From NCBI GenBank assembly GCA_002104895.1, contig MCFG01000059.1, positions 17,501-81,500 of the forward strand: DNA of 64,000 bases, given 5' to 3'. Positions 1 to 12,440 of this stretch are shown here, one piece after another (position 1 is the first letter of the stretch; each line of letters starts with the position of its first letter). The DNA comes from Anaeromyces robustus. Its lineage: Eukaryota; Neocallimastigomycota; Neocallimastigomycetes; Neocallimastigales; Neocallimastigaceae. The notes under the pieces were generated by a model, which was not told where the DNA came from, did no database searches, and saw nothing but the letters and a program-made list of their open reading frames with translations. The position numbers were made by a program, and so were the translations under genes.

Positions 1-268
1 ATAGCCAAATTAATAATAATAATATAATAATAATAATAATAAAATATTATATATATATGTATATATATGATAATAATAATTAGTAAAAATAATTTCATTA
101 TAAATTTCAATTTATATGTATATATTTAAATGAAAATAATATATGAAATTATATATATATAATTTCATTAATAATAATAAAAACAAATTTTATCTTTTCA
201 ATTAATAAATATTTTTTTAAAATAATAATTATTACTCTAAAATATGTTAAATATAATTAAATACTTAC

Positions 269-665
269 GATTATTTTTAAATAAATCATCCTCTATTAAA
301 TATTCATCATGTTGATTAATTGTAGGTATTAATTTCCTTTTTACCTTTAATTGATTACGATTATTAAAATTAGATTGATATCCTAAATTAATATTTTGTT
401 TTGAAAATTTATTTATTGAAGGTTCTCTTTTATTATCATCATTAACTAAAGTTTCTTCTTTTGATAATTTTAAAAAAGTATTTGATTGAGGAACACTATT
501 TGGAATATTTGGATATATTTTTTTATATGAAGAAGATGGAGTCTAACATTATATATTTATTATTATTATTGTTGTTGTTGTTGTTGTTATTGTTATCATT
601 GTTATCGTTATTGAAAAAAATAGTTTATATATAATTTCATTTTGATTTTATAATTATTTAATATG

Positions 666-696
<31 letters not shown>

Positions 697-1535
697 AGGT
701 ATATATAAATATTAGAAATTCAATAATTAATATTTAAACTTATTTATTAAAAAAAAAAAAAAAAAAAAAAGAATACTAAATAAAATAATTATATTAATAA
801 TATTTATTATTCTTAAAATAATTTTATATTTTAATTAATATTCTTTTTTATTTTAATAATATTAAAAAATAATTAAAAAAAAAATCTAAAACATGTATAT
901 TCATATTCTTAAAACATCTAAATATAAAATAAAATATATATATATATAATAATTTTTTAATTTCTTATTACCGAATGAGAACTATTTATATTAAAGCTAT
1001 TAGATTTAGAGTTAGGTCTCATAAAATAGTTTATATCCTCTGTATCATCTTCATTATTTATATGATTAATTTCGCTTCTATCTTTTAGTCTAGAAGTTGT
1101 ATTATTCACATTAATTTCTTCTGTATCAAAATTTTCAAATGAATCATCAATTTTTGTAGTATCATCATTATCTTCATCACTACTATTATTATTACTATGA
1201 CCAACAACAACAGTAGGTTTTCTATATGATAATGGAGAATAATCTTTATTTAGACGAGTATTATAAATAGTAGTAGTAGTGGTTGTAGTGGTTGTCGTGT
1301 TACCTAATGATTGTTTTCCAGATAAAACATTTTCCTTTGAAGATTCATATATTTTTTGTCGTTGATTTTTTTCTTTTTCTCTTCTTTGTTGTAACCGGCG
1401 TGTAACTATACGTTGTGCTTCAAGAATTTCTGTTGCAATATTAACAGAGCTTTTGGATTCACTATCTGGGTGATCGGAATGTTGAATTCCATTTACTTTA
1501 AAGGGTGAAGTTGTAGTTGTCATTGTGATTATCAT
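269..1535 (-). CDS. Unrecognised low-complexity protein, 5' part (two exons seen, continues off the left edge)
   Basis: I do not recognise this gene. Exon 1 is 972-1535, starting at the ATG at 1535. It ends in phase 0 at a GTAATA donor, the intron is 543-971, and exon 2 is 269-542 (acceptor TTAG, donor GTAAGT). The next exon would lie left of the window. About 279 residues are visible. Residues 35-65 form a basic, probably helical stretch (EAQRIVTRRLQQRREKEKNQ) that could bind nucleic acid or form a coiled coil. It is followed by a run of ten Thr, then an acidic Ser/Asn/Asp-rich part. Exon 2 ends with a basic patch, KVKRK, and then IPTINQHDEYLIEDDLFKN. There is no signal peptide, membrane segment or zinc motif. 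A nuclear, mostly disordered protein is a guess. The joined reading frame is well supported; function is unknown. Confidence 0.6.
543..971 (-). other. Intron of the left-edge gene
   Basis: The 429-bp intron has canonical GT-AG ends on the minus strand. It holds homopolymer A and T tracts near 667-700 and 750-770 and a short GTT/ATT triplet run near 560-595. I see nothing else in it. Confidence 0.55.
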
Positions 1536-3692
1536 TATTATTCCTTTTAATTGTTTATTTTATTATTTATTCATTTATTTGTTATTTATTTATTTATTAT
1601 TCAAAACATTGATATTTATTAAATTATTTTACAAAAAAAAATAATATTTTTAAAATAAAAAATGAAAAAATAAAATCAAATATTATAAAAAAAAAAAAAA
1701 ATATGGAGATTTGGAATATAATATATAATATTATATTATTTTTATTGTCTTTATTGTCTTATTTCCTTTTATTAGTTACTATTATTTTTATTATGAATAA
1801 TATATTATACAAAAATAAATTTAATAATATTTCTTTAAATAAAAATTGTTATTTTTTTTTAGTCTTATGGATCACACATCTCTCTTTTTATTACAATAAT
1901 GATATATAAAAAATACAAATATATATTGAAAATCAATAAACTAATAAAAAAAAGAAAAAAGAAGGAAAAAATCAAATAATAAAAAAAATCAAAAAAAAAT
2001 TTTTTTTTAATTAATTTTAATAATAATATATTATTAAAATTATAATAAAATTTTTTTATTTTTTTTTTTTTGTAATAATATATAAATTGTCATCATTAAA
2101 ATTTTTTAAATTTTTATATTTAATGTCGATTTAAAACAATAAAATTTTAAATTTATTAAAAATTTTATATAATTAATAGGTTAGATTTTAGAATCAGTAA
2201 TTTTTTTTTTATTAATCTTTTTTTTAATTAAAAAATTTAATATATATCCTAAATATATTATATTCAAATATATTAATAATATAATTTATAATATATAATA
2301 AATATATTATAAAATATACATATATTTTAATATTTTAATATTATATTTAATTATACTTTAAAAAACTAATTAATCCAATTTATTCGTTATTAAGAGGTAC
2401 TTTTCAAGAATAATAAATAAAAAAAATATATATATATATTTTTTAGAAATATTATTTATTTAATTATATAATTATTTAATTATTTAATTATTTAATTATT
2501 TAATTTATTTAATTTTTTAATTATTTAATTATTTATTTTTGTTATTATCAAATAGGTCAAATAGGAATGAATAGGTTTTTTTTATGGTTAAATTCTTTTT
2601 ACACATTTATAATTTATATTATAAACTATAATTTTTTGAATTAAAATTATACAAAAAGAAAAAAAATAACAAAATTATAAATAAATATTATATTATATGT
2701 TATCTTTTAAAATATATATACATTCTTCTTTTTGGTTTTATTATTTAATAAGCTTAAACTTTATAATTAAGTAAAAAAAAAAAAAATGACTATCAACATA
2801 TCACAAATTAATCAGTCTTACTTTATTTCATGAATAAAATCATAATTATAATAATTTTTTAAAAATACTAAACTTTATATATATATATAATTAATTATGC
2901 AATACAATTATAAAGTTTAGTAGTTTTTATATATGACCATATTATTCAGTATTTGTAGTTTTTTTTTAAATGATCATATTATTGAATATAATTATTAATA
3001 TATAAAAATCTTGAATTATTATATCTATTTATATATTGGATTTTTTCTAGTTAATTTATAAAATAACTTGAAAAAAAAAAAAAAATAATAAAAATGTAAA
3101 GAAAATATATATTTTTTTCATTAATAACCATAAATGATATTATATATAATATGACACACAATAATTAATACATTTTAGAATAAACGAATTAAGTAATATA
3201 ATTAATATTTTTATTTATTAGGAATTTTATAATGATTATTGAATATTTAAAATATATAATATATACTACTATAAACTAATTACTATAATGATTTATATAA
3301 TAATTTGAATTAATTAATTAATTACCCTTGTTTTATTTTTATTCCTCAATTTCATTTTATACATATATAAAATATATATATATTTATAAATATATATATA
3401 TGTATATACTTTAGAAAAAAAAAATGAATAAAAATAAATATATATATAGCATTATTAAATATCATTTATTAATTATCACTATGTATTAGTAAAAAATTTG
3501 TTGAGGATATTAAAAAAAAAGAAAAGAAAAGAAAAGAAAAGAAAGAAAAGAAAGAAAAATTAAAATGAATTAATAAATTCATAAAATATTAATAATAGAT
3601 ATATATATATAAATATTAATTTATTTAATTTTTCTAATTTTCATTTTCTTTCAATTTTTTTTTCTTTCTTTTTTTTTTCTTTTTTTTTTTTT
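1536..3692. other. A/T-rich intergenic spacer
   Basis: This spacer lies between the left-edge gene and the 3' end of the perilipin-like gene. It holds poly-A and poly-T tracts, TTAATTATT-type repeats at about 2458-2540, a perfect 13-bp inverted repeat at 2867-2921, and an AAAG/AAAAG purine tract at about 3517-3556. A 68-codon open frame at 1703-1909 is Leu/Ile/Phe/Asn-rich and is not supported as a gene. Confidence 0.6.
2867..2921. repeat. Perfect 13-bp inverted repeat
   Basis: The left arm ACTAAACTTTATA (2867-2879) is exactly repeated in inverse at 2909-2921, with a spacer of about 29 bp rich in TA dinucleotides. It could form a hairpin or be the ends of a short degenerate element. No flanking duplication is obvious. 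Confidence 0.5.
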
Positions 3693-4757
3693 TTAAGATT
3701 GAGTTGAAGTAGTAACCACATTTTCATTATTTTTCTTTCTTGTAATTAAATAAATTGATAATAATTTATTAACTTCTTCTAAGAAAGAATATAAATCATG
3801 AACATTATTACCACCATTATTATAATTACTACTATGATTACAACCATTATTACCATCAGAGTTATTAATATTAGAATTAGTAGAAAGATCTTGACCCTTC
3901 ATAGCTATAGCATTTTTAACTGCATTAATGGTAGGAATTCCTCCAAGAGAAAATGATGAAGCAGACAAAAGTGGACTATATAAAGTACTATCTGTTTCAT
4001 AATCAGAAATAGATGATCTCATACGATGATGATGATTAGTAGAAGAAAATAATGGTGAAGAAACATGATCTTGACCAATACTATCTTCACGTTGATGGTT
4101 AATATTAGTTGTCATAGTAGTTGTCACTGTAGAAGTAGTTGAAGTAGAAGTTGTAGTGGTGGTAGTAATTGTGGCTTTAAGAGAAGAATTTTGGGGACCT
4201 GTATAACAAGCAGGTTCAGCTGAAATTTTATTAGTATCTTTTAAAACGGAATGATTCATTTCATTTAATTGATCATTATTTATAATTTGATTAGCATTAT
4301 TATTTTGACTGAGGGCTATTTCCCTTTCTAATTCAGTACCACTTAATAATTTCTTTTCAATAACATTAAGTACATTAGAAATACGACCGTACATAACTTT
4401 TGGAATAGCATTAATATTTTCTTGTAAACTTTCTCTTATATTCATAATTTCTTTATATATCCCTGGTTTTTGACTTCGCCTCAGAAAAAAATTAGCCTTT
4501 TCAGATTTTTCTTGTTTTGATGATTCCTTTGTTCCTTTATTATTAATTGTAGAATTAATTAAATCTTAAATATAATTATAATTATTTTAAATTAAATAAG
4601 AATTATAAAAATTTAAAATTGATTTGATTTTTAATTAAAAAAAATATAAAAAAAAAAAATTAAACGATTTTTTAATATAAAATTGAAATAAAATAAAGAT
4701 ATATAAATTTATTGATGATTAATTGTTATTAAATAAATTATATAAGTTGATAATTTA

Positions 4758-4796
<39 letters not shown>

Positions 4797-6782
4797 ATTA
4801 TTATTAATTATTATTATTAATTATTATTATTAATTATTATTATTATTAATTATATAATGAATTTAATATTAATTTTTGTATGGTAAATGATTGATTATTA
4901 TTGAATAACGTTAAAATTGATTAGAATAAGCGCCATATAATAATAAATTTTTCAATGATTAAATATATAAAACAATAAAAAATAAAAAAGATGGAAAATT
5001 AATATTAATAATCATTTTTTATTATTATAATTTTTTTCTCTATTAATTAATTTTGATGGATTTTGTTTAAATCTATGTTAATATTATATTACTATATATA
5101 AAAAGATGTATTCTTACTTTTTTGTTGTTGTCTAATTTTTTGTTCAATAATACTATCTTTATTCTGTTGATGACATTTACAACAACAACAACATCCACTT
5201 TCTGTTTTAACACATGAATTAGCTGTTGATGCTGTTACAGTTTCAAAAGTTTGTGTAGCTGTAAAATTTTTATTTTTTAAATCTTCATGAAATGTAGATG
5301 TAGCTAATGATTTTTTGATTGTAGCAACTGAAAAACTATGTCTATGTTTTAAAGGTGAACGAGGTTCATTATCATTGATAGAATTATTTCTTTTAATTAT
5401 AACTGAATTATAACGATTTAAACGATTTTGCATATTTTGTAAAGAATTTAATGAAGATTGAACAACATAAGTATTTTCACCAATTTCTCTTAATTCCTCT
5501 AAACGATTTAAAATTTTATCTAATAAATTAGGATCATTAATCATAGGGAAACTAATAATAAATTTTATAAATTATAAAATAATCAAAAAAAAAAAAAAAT
5601 TAGTTTAAGTAATTCTTTATATATATATATATTAGATTATATAAAATATATATATTATAATATTATTATTATTATTTATATAAAAATATTACTTTTCTTC
5701 AAGTTTATCTAAAGTTTTACAACCAATACTATCTACTGTAGCAAGACCAGGAATATTCTAATAATAAATATAGTTAAATAAATGAATTTAATATAAATTT
5801 ATAAAAAAAACAATATTAAACATGCATATATTATAATTTCTTTATTTAATATAATTCAAAAAATTATAAATAATAATATATATAAAATGAAATTAATTAA
5901 AAAAAATAATAATAATAATTATTATGAATATACCTTTGTAGCATCTTCAATAGTAATAGAATTAGAATGAGCTAATTCATTTGAATCTTCATTCTCTTTA
6001 TTTTTATTCTTACCAGCAATCAATGGAATAGTTGGTAATTTTGGAACAGATATAACTGGTAAACGAGTACTTGCAACACGTCTTATAGTTCTATCAGCTA
6101 AATTTCCAATAGTTGTACTTTTAATAGCTTGAACTGATTGTTGAACAATTGGGAAAGATGAAATACGATTAATAAACATTGGATTAAAGTTTCCATTAGC
6201 ATCAACATTTGAATTTTCTTCTGAATTAATTGATTTATCTGGTAAAATAGCATTGGTTCCTTCAGTTAATTCAGGTTCATTTGATATTAAACTATTATTA
6301 TTATTTTGAACAGATGGAGATAAAAGAGAAGATAAATCAGATGGTTCTTCATTTGTATTGATAAAAGGTTTAACAATTAGTGAAGTATCTGGATTAATTA
6401 ATGCTTCTCTATCAATAGCACCATTAATTTCATCTTCTAATGTATTTCCTTTATTATTATTTAATAGAACTGCTAAATTTTGACTATTAGTTAAAAATGA
6501 AAAGTCATTCATTTCAGAAATCATACTATAATCTATGCTATAATTAGCTATACTGCTTTCATCAATAGAGTGGTCATCATTAATAATATTCTGACCATCA
6601 AAACTATTAACAATGATATGTTGAGTAGTAGTTTCTTGCTTTTCTTTTTCAAGTTCTTTTGAAGTTTTTCCTTTCTTCATTTTAACACCACTACTTTCAA
6701 TTTTTAAATTTTTCATATTTTCAACATAGTCATCATCATCTGAATAACAGGTTTCCCAGTCATTTTCATTTATACCAGACAT
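3693..6782 (-). CDS. Perilipin-like (PAT family) lipid-droplet protein
   Basis: Four exons join in frame: 5934-6782, 5693-5757, 5118-5551 and 3693-4564 (2,220 nt, 739 residues). The call rests on the PAT region at about residues 205-330. FPIVQQSVQAIKSTTIGNLADRT resembles the start of the perilipin PAT domain. GLATVDSIGCKTLDKLEEK followed by FPMINDP matches the animal pattern [22 protein letters not shown]. A second match is in the last exon, at about residues 488-525: LQENINAIPKVMYGRISNVL resembles the perilipin C-terminal helical bundle (LLSSIQGVPQNIQDQAKHM). Perilipins coat lipid droplets and control lipase access. The N-terminal 200 residues are acidic and Asn/Ser-rich, and there is a Thr run plus a (Cys)5 tract. 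It is longer than animal perilipins (about 400-520 residues) because of these inserts. Start: the first ATG of the open exon. Confidence 0.75.
4750..4852. repeat. ATT/TTA microsatellite in a perilipin-like gene intron
   Basis: A run of ATT/TTA triplets interrupted by TTAATT lies within the third intron (4565-5117) of the perilipin-like gene. Confidence 0.7.
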
Positions 6783-8072
6783 ATTTATCGAGTCCAGTAA
6801 TTAATTTCTTAAAAATTTAATTAAAAATTGACGAAAATATTTATAACTTTATTTAGTGATTCAAAAAATGAAATTAATTAATTTATTATTTATGTAAAAT
6901 GAAACGATTATAATTTATATAAGAAAAAACAAATATTATAATGTGTAATGAATAGTATAAATCGAGAATAATTTTATACAGAATATTTGAATAATTTTAT
7001 AATAAAAAAAAAGAGTCAAATTAAAGTGTTTATTAACTGAAATATTTACATATATAAATTTTAAATTATATTTATTTTTAATATAATTTAATAAAAATTA
7101 AATAAATTTAAAAGTATTTTTGTATTTTTATGCGTTATTTTGAGTAATGCGAATATTTTGTTTTTACAATTTTGTTTTTATTTTGTTTTGTTTTTTAGTT
7201 TTTTGTTTTTTGTTTTTTGTTTTTTTTTTTAATAAGAAATGAAATTTTACATAAATTTTGAAATTTAAATAATTTCTTATTAAACTTTATTTTTATATAA
7301 AATATATTATGTTATAATTATTTTTCAAAAAAAAATAATTGTTTTATTTCTTTCTTAATTTAATAACTATTTATATTATTAAATGTCTGTTATTAAATTA
7401 ATATATTTTATATTTCTTGTATTTTGACTAAAATGAAAAAAATATATATTTATAATGTTATTGTTTTAAAATTGCAGCTATTAATATTACTATATTACTA
7501 TATATGTATATAATAAATAATATTGATAATATTATTTATTAATAAATAAAATATTATTTTTTATATAATTTTATAATGAAAAAAAACTATGTAAATAAAG
7601 TTAAAAATTAAATATTTATAAATTTATAATAATATATATTATTTTATTTTTTCTTCTACTCTACAGTGAATAAATAGTATAAAATTAAAATAACTATATA
7701 ATTAACATAATATAGTTAATTTTGTGTTATATATTATACTATTTTTATTTATTTTATTATTTTTTAATTTTTTTCTTTATTTTCCTTTTAATACTATTAT
7801 ATTATATATTCTTCAAATATGATATAATATAATATATAAAGCTTTTTTTATTTTTTCTTTATAAGTTAAATTTTACAATGAAAAACAGAGAAAAAAATAT
7901 TTTATGAAGAAAAAAAAAAAAACTGAGCAAAATTTTCTTTTTTATATTTTATTTACAATAATAGTAATAAACAATAAATAATAATATATAATATATAATA
8001 TATAATATATTATATATAATAATATATTAATAAATAATACTATATTATATTATATTATATAATATCATAATA

Positions 8073-8075
8073 TAT

Positions 8076-8146
<71 letters not shown>
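8073..8146. repeat. (TTTA)n microsatellite
   Basis: About eighteen near-perfect TTTA units in the spacer upstream of the perilipin-like gene. Confidence 0.85.
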
Positions 8147-8147
<1 letters not shown>

Positions 8148-11082
8148 AACTATTAAGGATTTTAAAAAATATTATATATTTTCTATAGTAATTACTTTTT
8201 TTTTTTTAATTTTTATTTTATTTCTGTTTTGTGTAATCTTTTTTTAATTTATTATTTATTATATTTAATTCTAATATATATGGAAATGCAATCATAATTT
8301 TAATTATTTATTATTTGATTTATTATTATGCATTTATTATTTGATATTCATTTTAATTATTTTAAATTTATTATTTAATATATTTATTGCTATTTTATTT
8401 TATTTTTTTTTATCCCTTGAAAAAAAAAAATTTTTATAGAAAAAAGAAATTATCAATTATAATAAAAACTTATATATATATATAAAAGAAAAACAGTTAA
8501 TTATATATATATAATTATTAATAATAAATATAATAATAAATATAATACTCATATTTAAATATATATAAAATATTAAATAATTTTAAAATTTTTCAATTAT
8601 AACTATATTTTAATTATTACAACTTTTATTTATGATAAAATATAAAAAATTCAAGTATTTATCTAACCCTTTAAATTCAAATGAAAAACTATTATATATT
8701 TATTTATTTATTTATTTATTTATTTATAATTGATCTTATAACAGTAGTAATAATTTATTATTATAATAATACTTTAATAATAAAATATTATTATTAAAAC
8801 TTTGTTGTCTTTTTTTATATAAAAACTTATATAAAATATTCTTTCTTTTAAAATAAAATAAAATGAAATTTTTACTTTTTAACTATTTAATGAAATATTA
8901 ATTTAAAAGGTTAGGTTCATAATAGTTATACTTTTCGTTTTTTAACTATTTAATGAAAGAGAATATAGTTAAAAAGATTTATTATAATTTATATTATTTA
9001 TTATAGAACCATTTATTATTATAAACTATTAAATTAAATTTAAAACAATAATAAAAAAATTCATATTGAAATATAAATATGAACTAATATGTAAATATTA
9101 TCTATAAAGCTTCAAATAGAGTAAAAAGAAAGTTTTTTAACTTTATGATTAGTTTTTATAAATAGAAAAACATACTTTAATATAATTAACTTTCATTTAT
9201 TTTATATAATTTCATATAAAATAATAATTACGTCATACCTTTTCATTTTTTTCTTTATTCTTTTTTCTTTTTTTTTTTTTTTTTTTTTTATCTTTATATT
9301 ATATATAAATATAAAAGTAATAATTAATAATTAATACGAAACATAAAGTTTTTTTTTTATTATTTATATATTATGAATATATCATATAAAAATTATAATT
9401 TTTTATATTTTTTAACATATTTATATATATTATTATAATATATATTATAATTATAATATTAAATATAATTCTATTTTTTTTTTTTTTTTTTTGTAACAAA
9501 ATGTATTTTTTTAGTTTTATTTTCAGTTATTATCATTGATGATATTATTGCATATATATAATTAATATTACTTTATATAGAATCATTAATACTTTTTATT
9601 GTATATTAATACTTCGATGTTTAATTTTTAAATATTTTTGATTACAATTAATGAATTAGACTCGTTTTATTAATAAATAGTTATATAATTATAATTTATA
9701 TATGTAACATAAAAATTAAGTAAAATAATATAAGTAGAGTGAATTATATATATATTTCTGTTATAAATAATAAAGTAAAATAAAATGAAGTATATTAATA
9801 ATACAGAAGAATAAAATATATAAAATATATAAAAATGTTATTGCAAATTTATTATTATTCCATTTAAGTTTAAAAACTTAAAATACTAAAGTAAGAGATT
9901 TTTTTTTTTATAGTAAAAATTTTTTATAAATTAATTAATTTAATTTAATCAATTAAAAATTATATATTTGATTGTAGTATATAATTTTGAATACAAACAT
10001 AAAAAAAAACGAGCGAAATAAAAAATAAAAAAAAAAAAAAAAAAATAATTAAAATTATGGATTATTTTATAAATGAAAAATATAAGTATATTATATTATA
10101 TATTACATTATAATATATTACATATATTTATATATATTCATATTTATATACTTCAATATAAATGTACCTAATTAAGATGAAAATGGCATATGAATTTTTT
10201 CATTTTTTGATATTTCTATATTTATATAAAATAAAAACGTATTAATTATATAATTATTAATTTAAACATTTGTGTATATTATATATTATTTTTTTTTAAT
10301 ATAATATAATATAAAAAATAAAATAGAATAATATAATAGATTCATATATAATAAATATATTAATTTATAATAATTTTTATAAATTAATTTTATATAAGGC
10401 AATTATGTAATAGTTAAACATAAAAATAAAAGTAACCAATTTTATTTTTTAATTACATCAATAATCTGTACTTTTATGATAATAATTTTTTTATAACAAT
10501 ATAATTAAAGTTGAATATTATTGATATTAATTATTATAAAAGATTAATAGATAATTTTAATATTTACATTAAAATGTATTAATAATTAAGGATTTAATGT
10601 AAAAAAATATATCAATAGAATAAATATATATATATGTATATTAATTATATAATACAAAATTATAAATAAATAATGATATAAATTTAATTATATAATACAA
10701 CATAATAATAAAGATATAAATGAATTAAAATAAATTCATAAACAATTTATTATGATAATAGTTTATTCAGAACCAACATAATTGTAATTCCACAATTGAT
10801 AATAAAAGTATTATTATTGATTATAGTAGATATTACACACCTTTAAATCTGAAGGTAATAATAATAACTTTTATATTCTCACTCTTTGCATATAATTTTA
10901 TTATTTTGATTTATTTTATTAGTACTTTTTTTTTTATGTAAATTTTTAATGATAATAATATGATGTTATTATAATGATTTCATTATTAAAATGTTATTGT
11001 CAAGTATTATAAAAGTATATGATTATATTATAATTATATTTATTACAAAATATTATACTTAATATATATATTTATTATTATT

Positions 11083-11387
11083 ATTATTTTTTTTTTTTGA
11101 TAAAACAATTTTGTTAAATAAAAATTATTTATATATATATTATTATTACTATTTTTTTTTTGATAAAACAATTTTGTTAAATAAAAATTATTTATATATA
11201 TATTATTATTACTATTTTTTTTTTGATAAAACAATTTTGTTAAATAAAAATTATTTATATATATATTATTATTACTATTTTTTTTTTGATAAAACAATTT
11301 TGTTAAATAAAAATTATTTATATATATATTATTATTACTATTTTTTTTTTTTTGATAAAACAATTTTGTTAAATAAAAATTATCACT
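11083..11387. repeat. 63-bp minisatellite, about 4.5 copies
   Basis: The marker GATAAAACAATTTTGTTAAA recurs starting at 11099, 11162, 11225, 11288 and 11354, giving spacings of 63, 63, 63 and 66 bp. Each unit has a small dyad (AACAATTTTGTT), an AAAATTATTT segment, a TA run, a TTATTATTACTA segment and a T-tract. The last interval differs only by a longer T-tract. Because 63 is a multiple of three, the array stays open on both strands (11043-11363 minus and 11111-11422 plus), but the predicted peptides are plain repeats and there is no reason to think they are made. Confidence 0.9.
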
Positions 11388-11536
11388 TATTTACTTGTTT
11401 TGAAAATTACAATAAAAAGTGATTATGAATAATATTTTAATAATGTTATTAATATAGATGTTATCAAATTATCAAAACTAAGGTTTATATTTAAATATAT
11501 TTCCAAATTATCAAGTTAATTGTACATTTTCATATT

Positions 11537-11579
11537 TATATAAACAAGATTTTATTACATATATAATCTTGTTTATATA
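11537..11579. repeat. Perfect 15-bp hairpin
   Basis: TATATAAACAAGATT at 11537-11551 is exactly complemented by AATCTTGTTTATATA at 11565-11579 around a 13-nt loop. The C/G positions within the stem make it stand out from chance A/T pairing. Function unknown. Confidence 0.6.
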
Positions 11580-12058
11580 TATATATTTTTTTTAAACAAC
11601 CATTGTTCAATTTAATAATATTCAAAAATGAAATATATTTATAAGAATAAATATAACATATGTATAAATTCTATTGTAATTAATATAATTATTATTAATT
11701 GTATTAATATTTATATGCATATAATTTATTATTATTATTATTTTTTTATAAATTTATAAACTTCTACTATTATTAATAATAAAATATTTAAATAATGTTT
11801 ATAAAAATTTTTATTATTAATAGTATTTATTTTTATTTTTATTTTTATTTTATTTTATTTATTTATTTATTTATTTTTAAAAAAGTTAATATATAAATAT
11901 TAAAAAAATAATAAATTTTGATGATGTTTTGAAATATTTTAAAGTGAATTTTTTTAAGTTTTTTTATAAAGAACTTTCGTTATATAAAGTGAATTATGTT
12001 AATAGATTTAAATTTTTTTATGACAATTTATTGGTCAAAATATTATATTAATAATTGC

Positions 12059-12067
12059 TTATACCAC

Positions 12068-12098
<31 letters not shown>

Positions 12099-12126
12099 AA
12101 AAAAAAATTAGTAGTTATACCACAAA
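12059..12126. repeat. A-rich tract flanked by 12-bp direct repeats
   Basis: TTATACCACAAA occurs at 12059-12070 and again at 12115-12126. Between them is a nearly pure A-tract ending in ATTAGTAG. The arrangement resembles the target-site duplication around a retroposed poly-A tail, but the insert has no recognisable body, so a local slippage duplication is equally possible. Confidence 0.45.
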
Positions 12127-12440
12127 TATATATATACATTATATGTTTTAAAGAAATAAAAAAGAATATTATTCATTGTTATAAAACTTTAATTTGTAAT
12201 ATTATTTTTATAAAAAGTGGAATAAATATTATATTTTTTATAACTTCAATATTCTTTTAAACATATAATTTTATAAACATTATTGTATAAAATAGAATAT
12301 TGCTCTTTTTATATATTATATTTATTTTTTTATTAGAAGAAATAAAATTTCAGTGTTATAATCACAAATAAATTAATAAAATAAAAAGATTTTATATATA
12401 AAAAGAAGAATTAAAATAATAATCAGTATAGTTTATTGAA

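Larger units (their letters stand above)
6783..12440. other. Long A/T-rich intergenic spacer
   Basis: This 5.7-kb stretch separates the divergent perilipin-like and VMS1 genes, so it should hold both promoters. No coding exon is visible on either strand. It contains a TTTA array (8073-8146), a direct repeat of TTTTAACTATTTAATGAAA near 8877 and 8938, a CRE-like TTACGTCAT near 9230, the 63-bp minisatellite at 11083-11387, a hairpin at 11537-11579 and an A-tract flanked by direct repeats at 12059-12126. The rest is featureless A/T. Confidence 0.6.

Noticed and set aside
1703-1909. 68-codon frame rich in Ile/Leu/Phe/Asn, resembling a small membrane protein
   Set aside because: Composition is what A/T-rich DNA gives by chance; no conserved motif, no splice partner, isolated in spacer.
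11043-11422. Open frames of about 105 codons on both strands
   Set aside because: They are translations of the 63-bp minisatellite, open only because the unit is a multiple of three.
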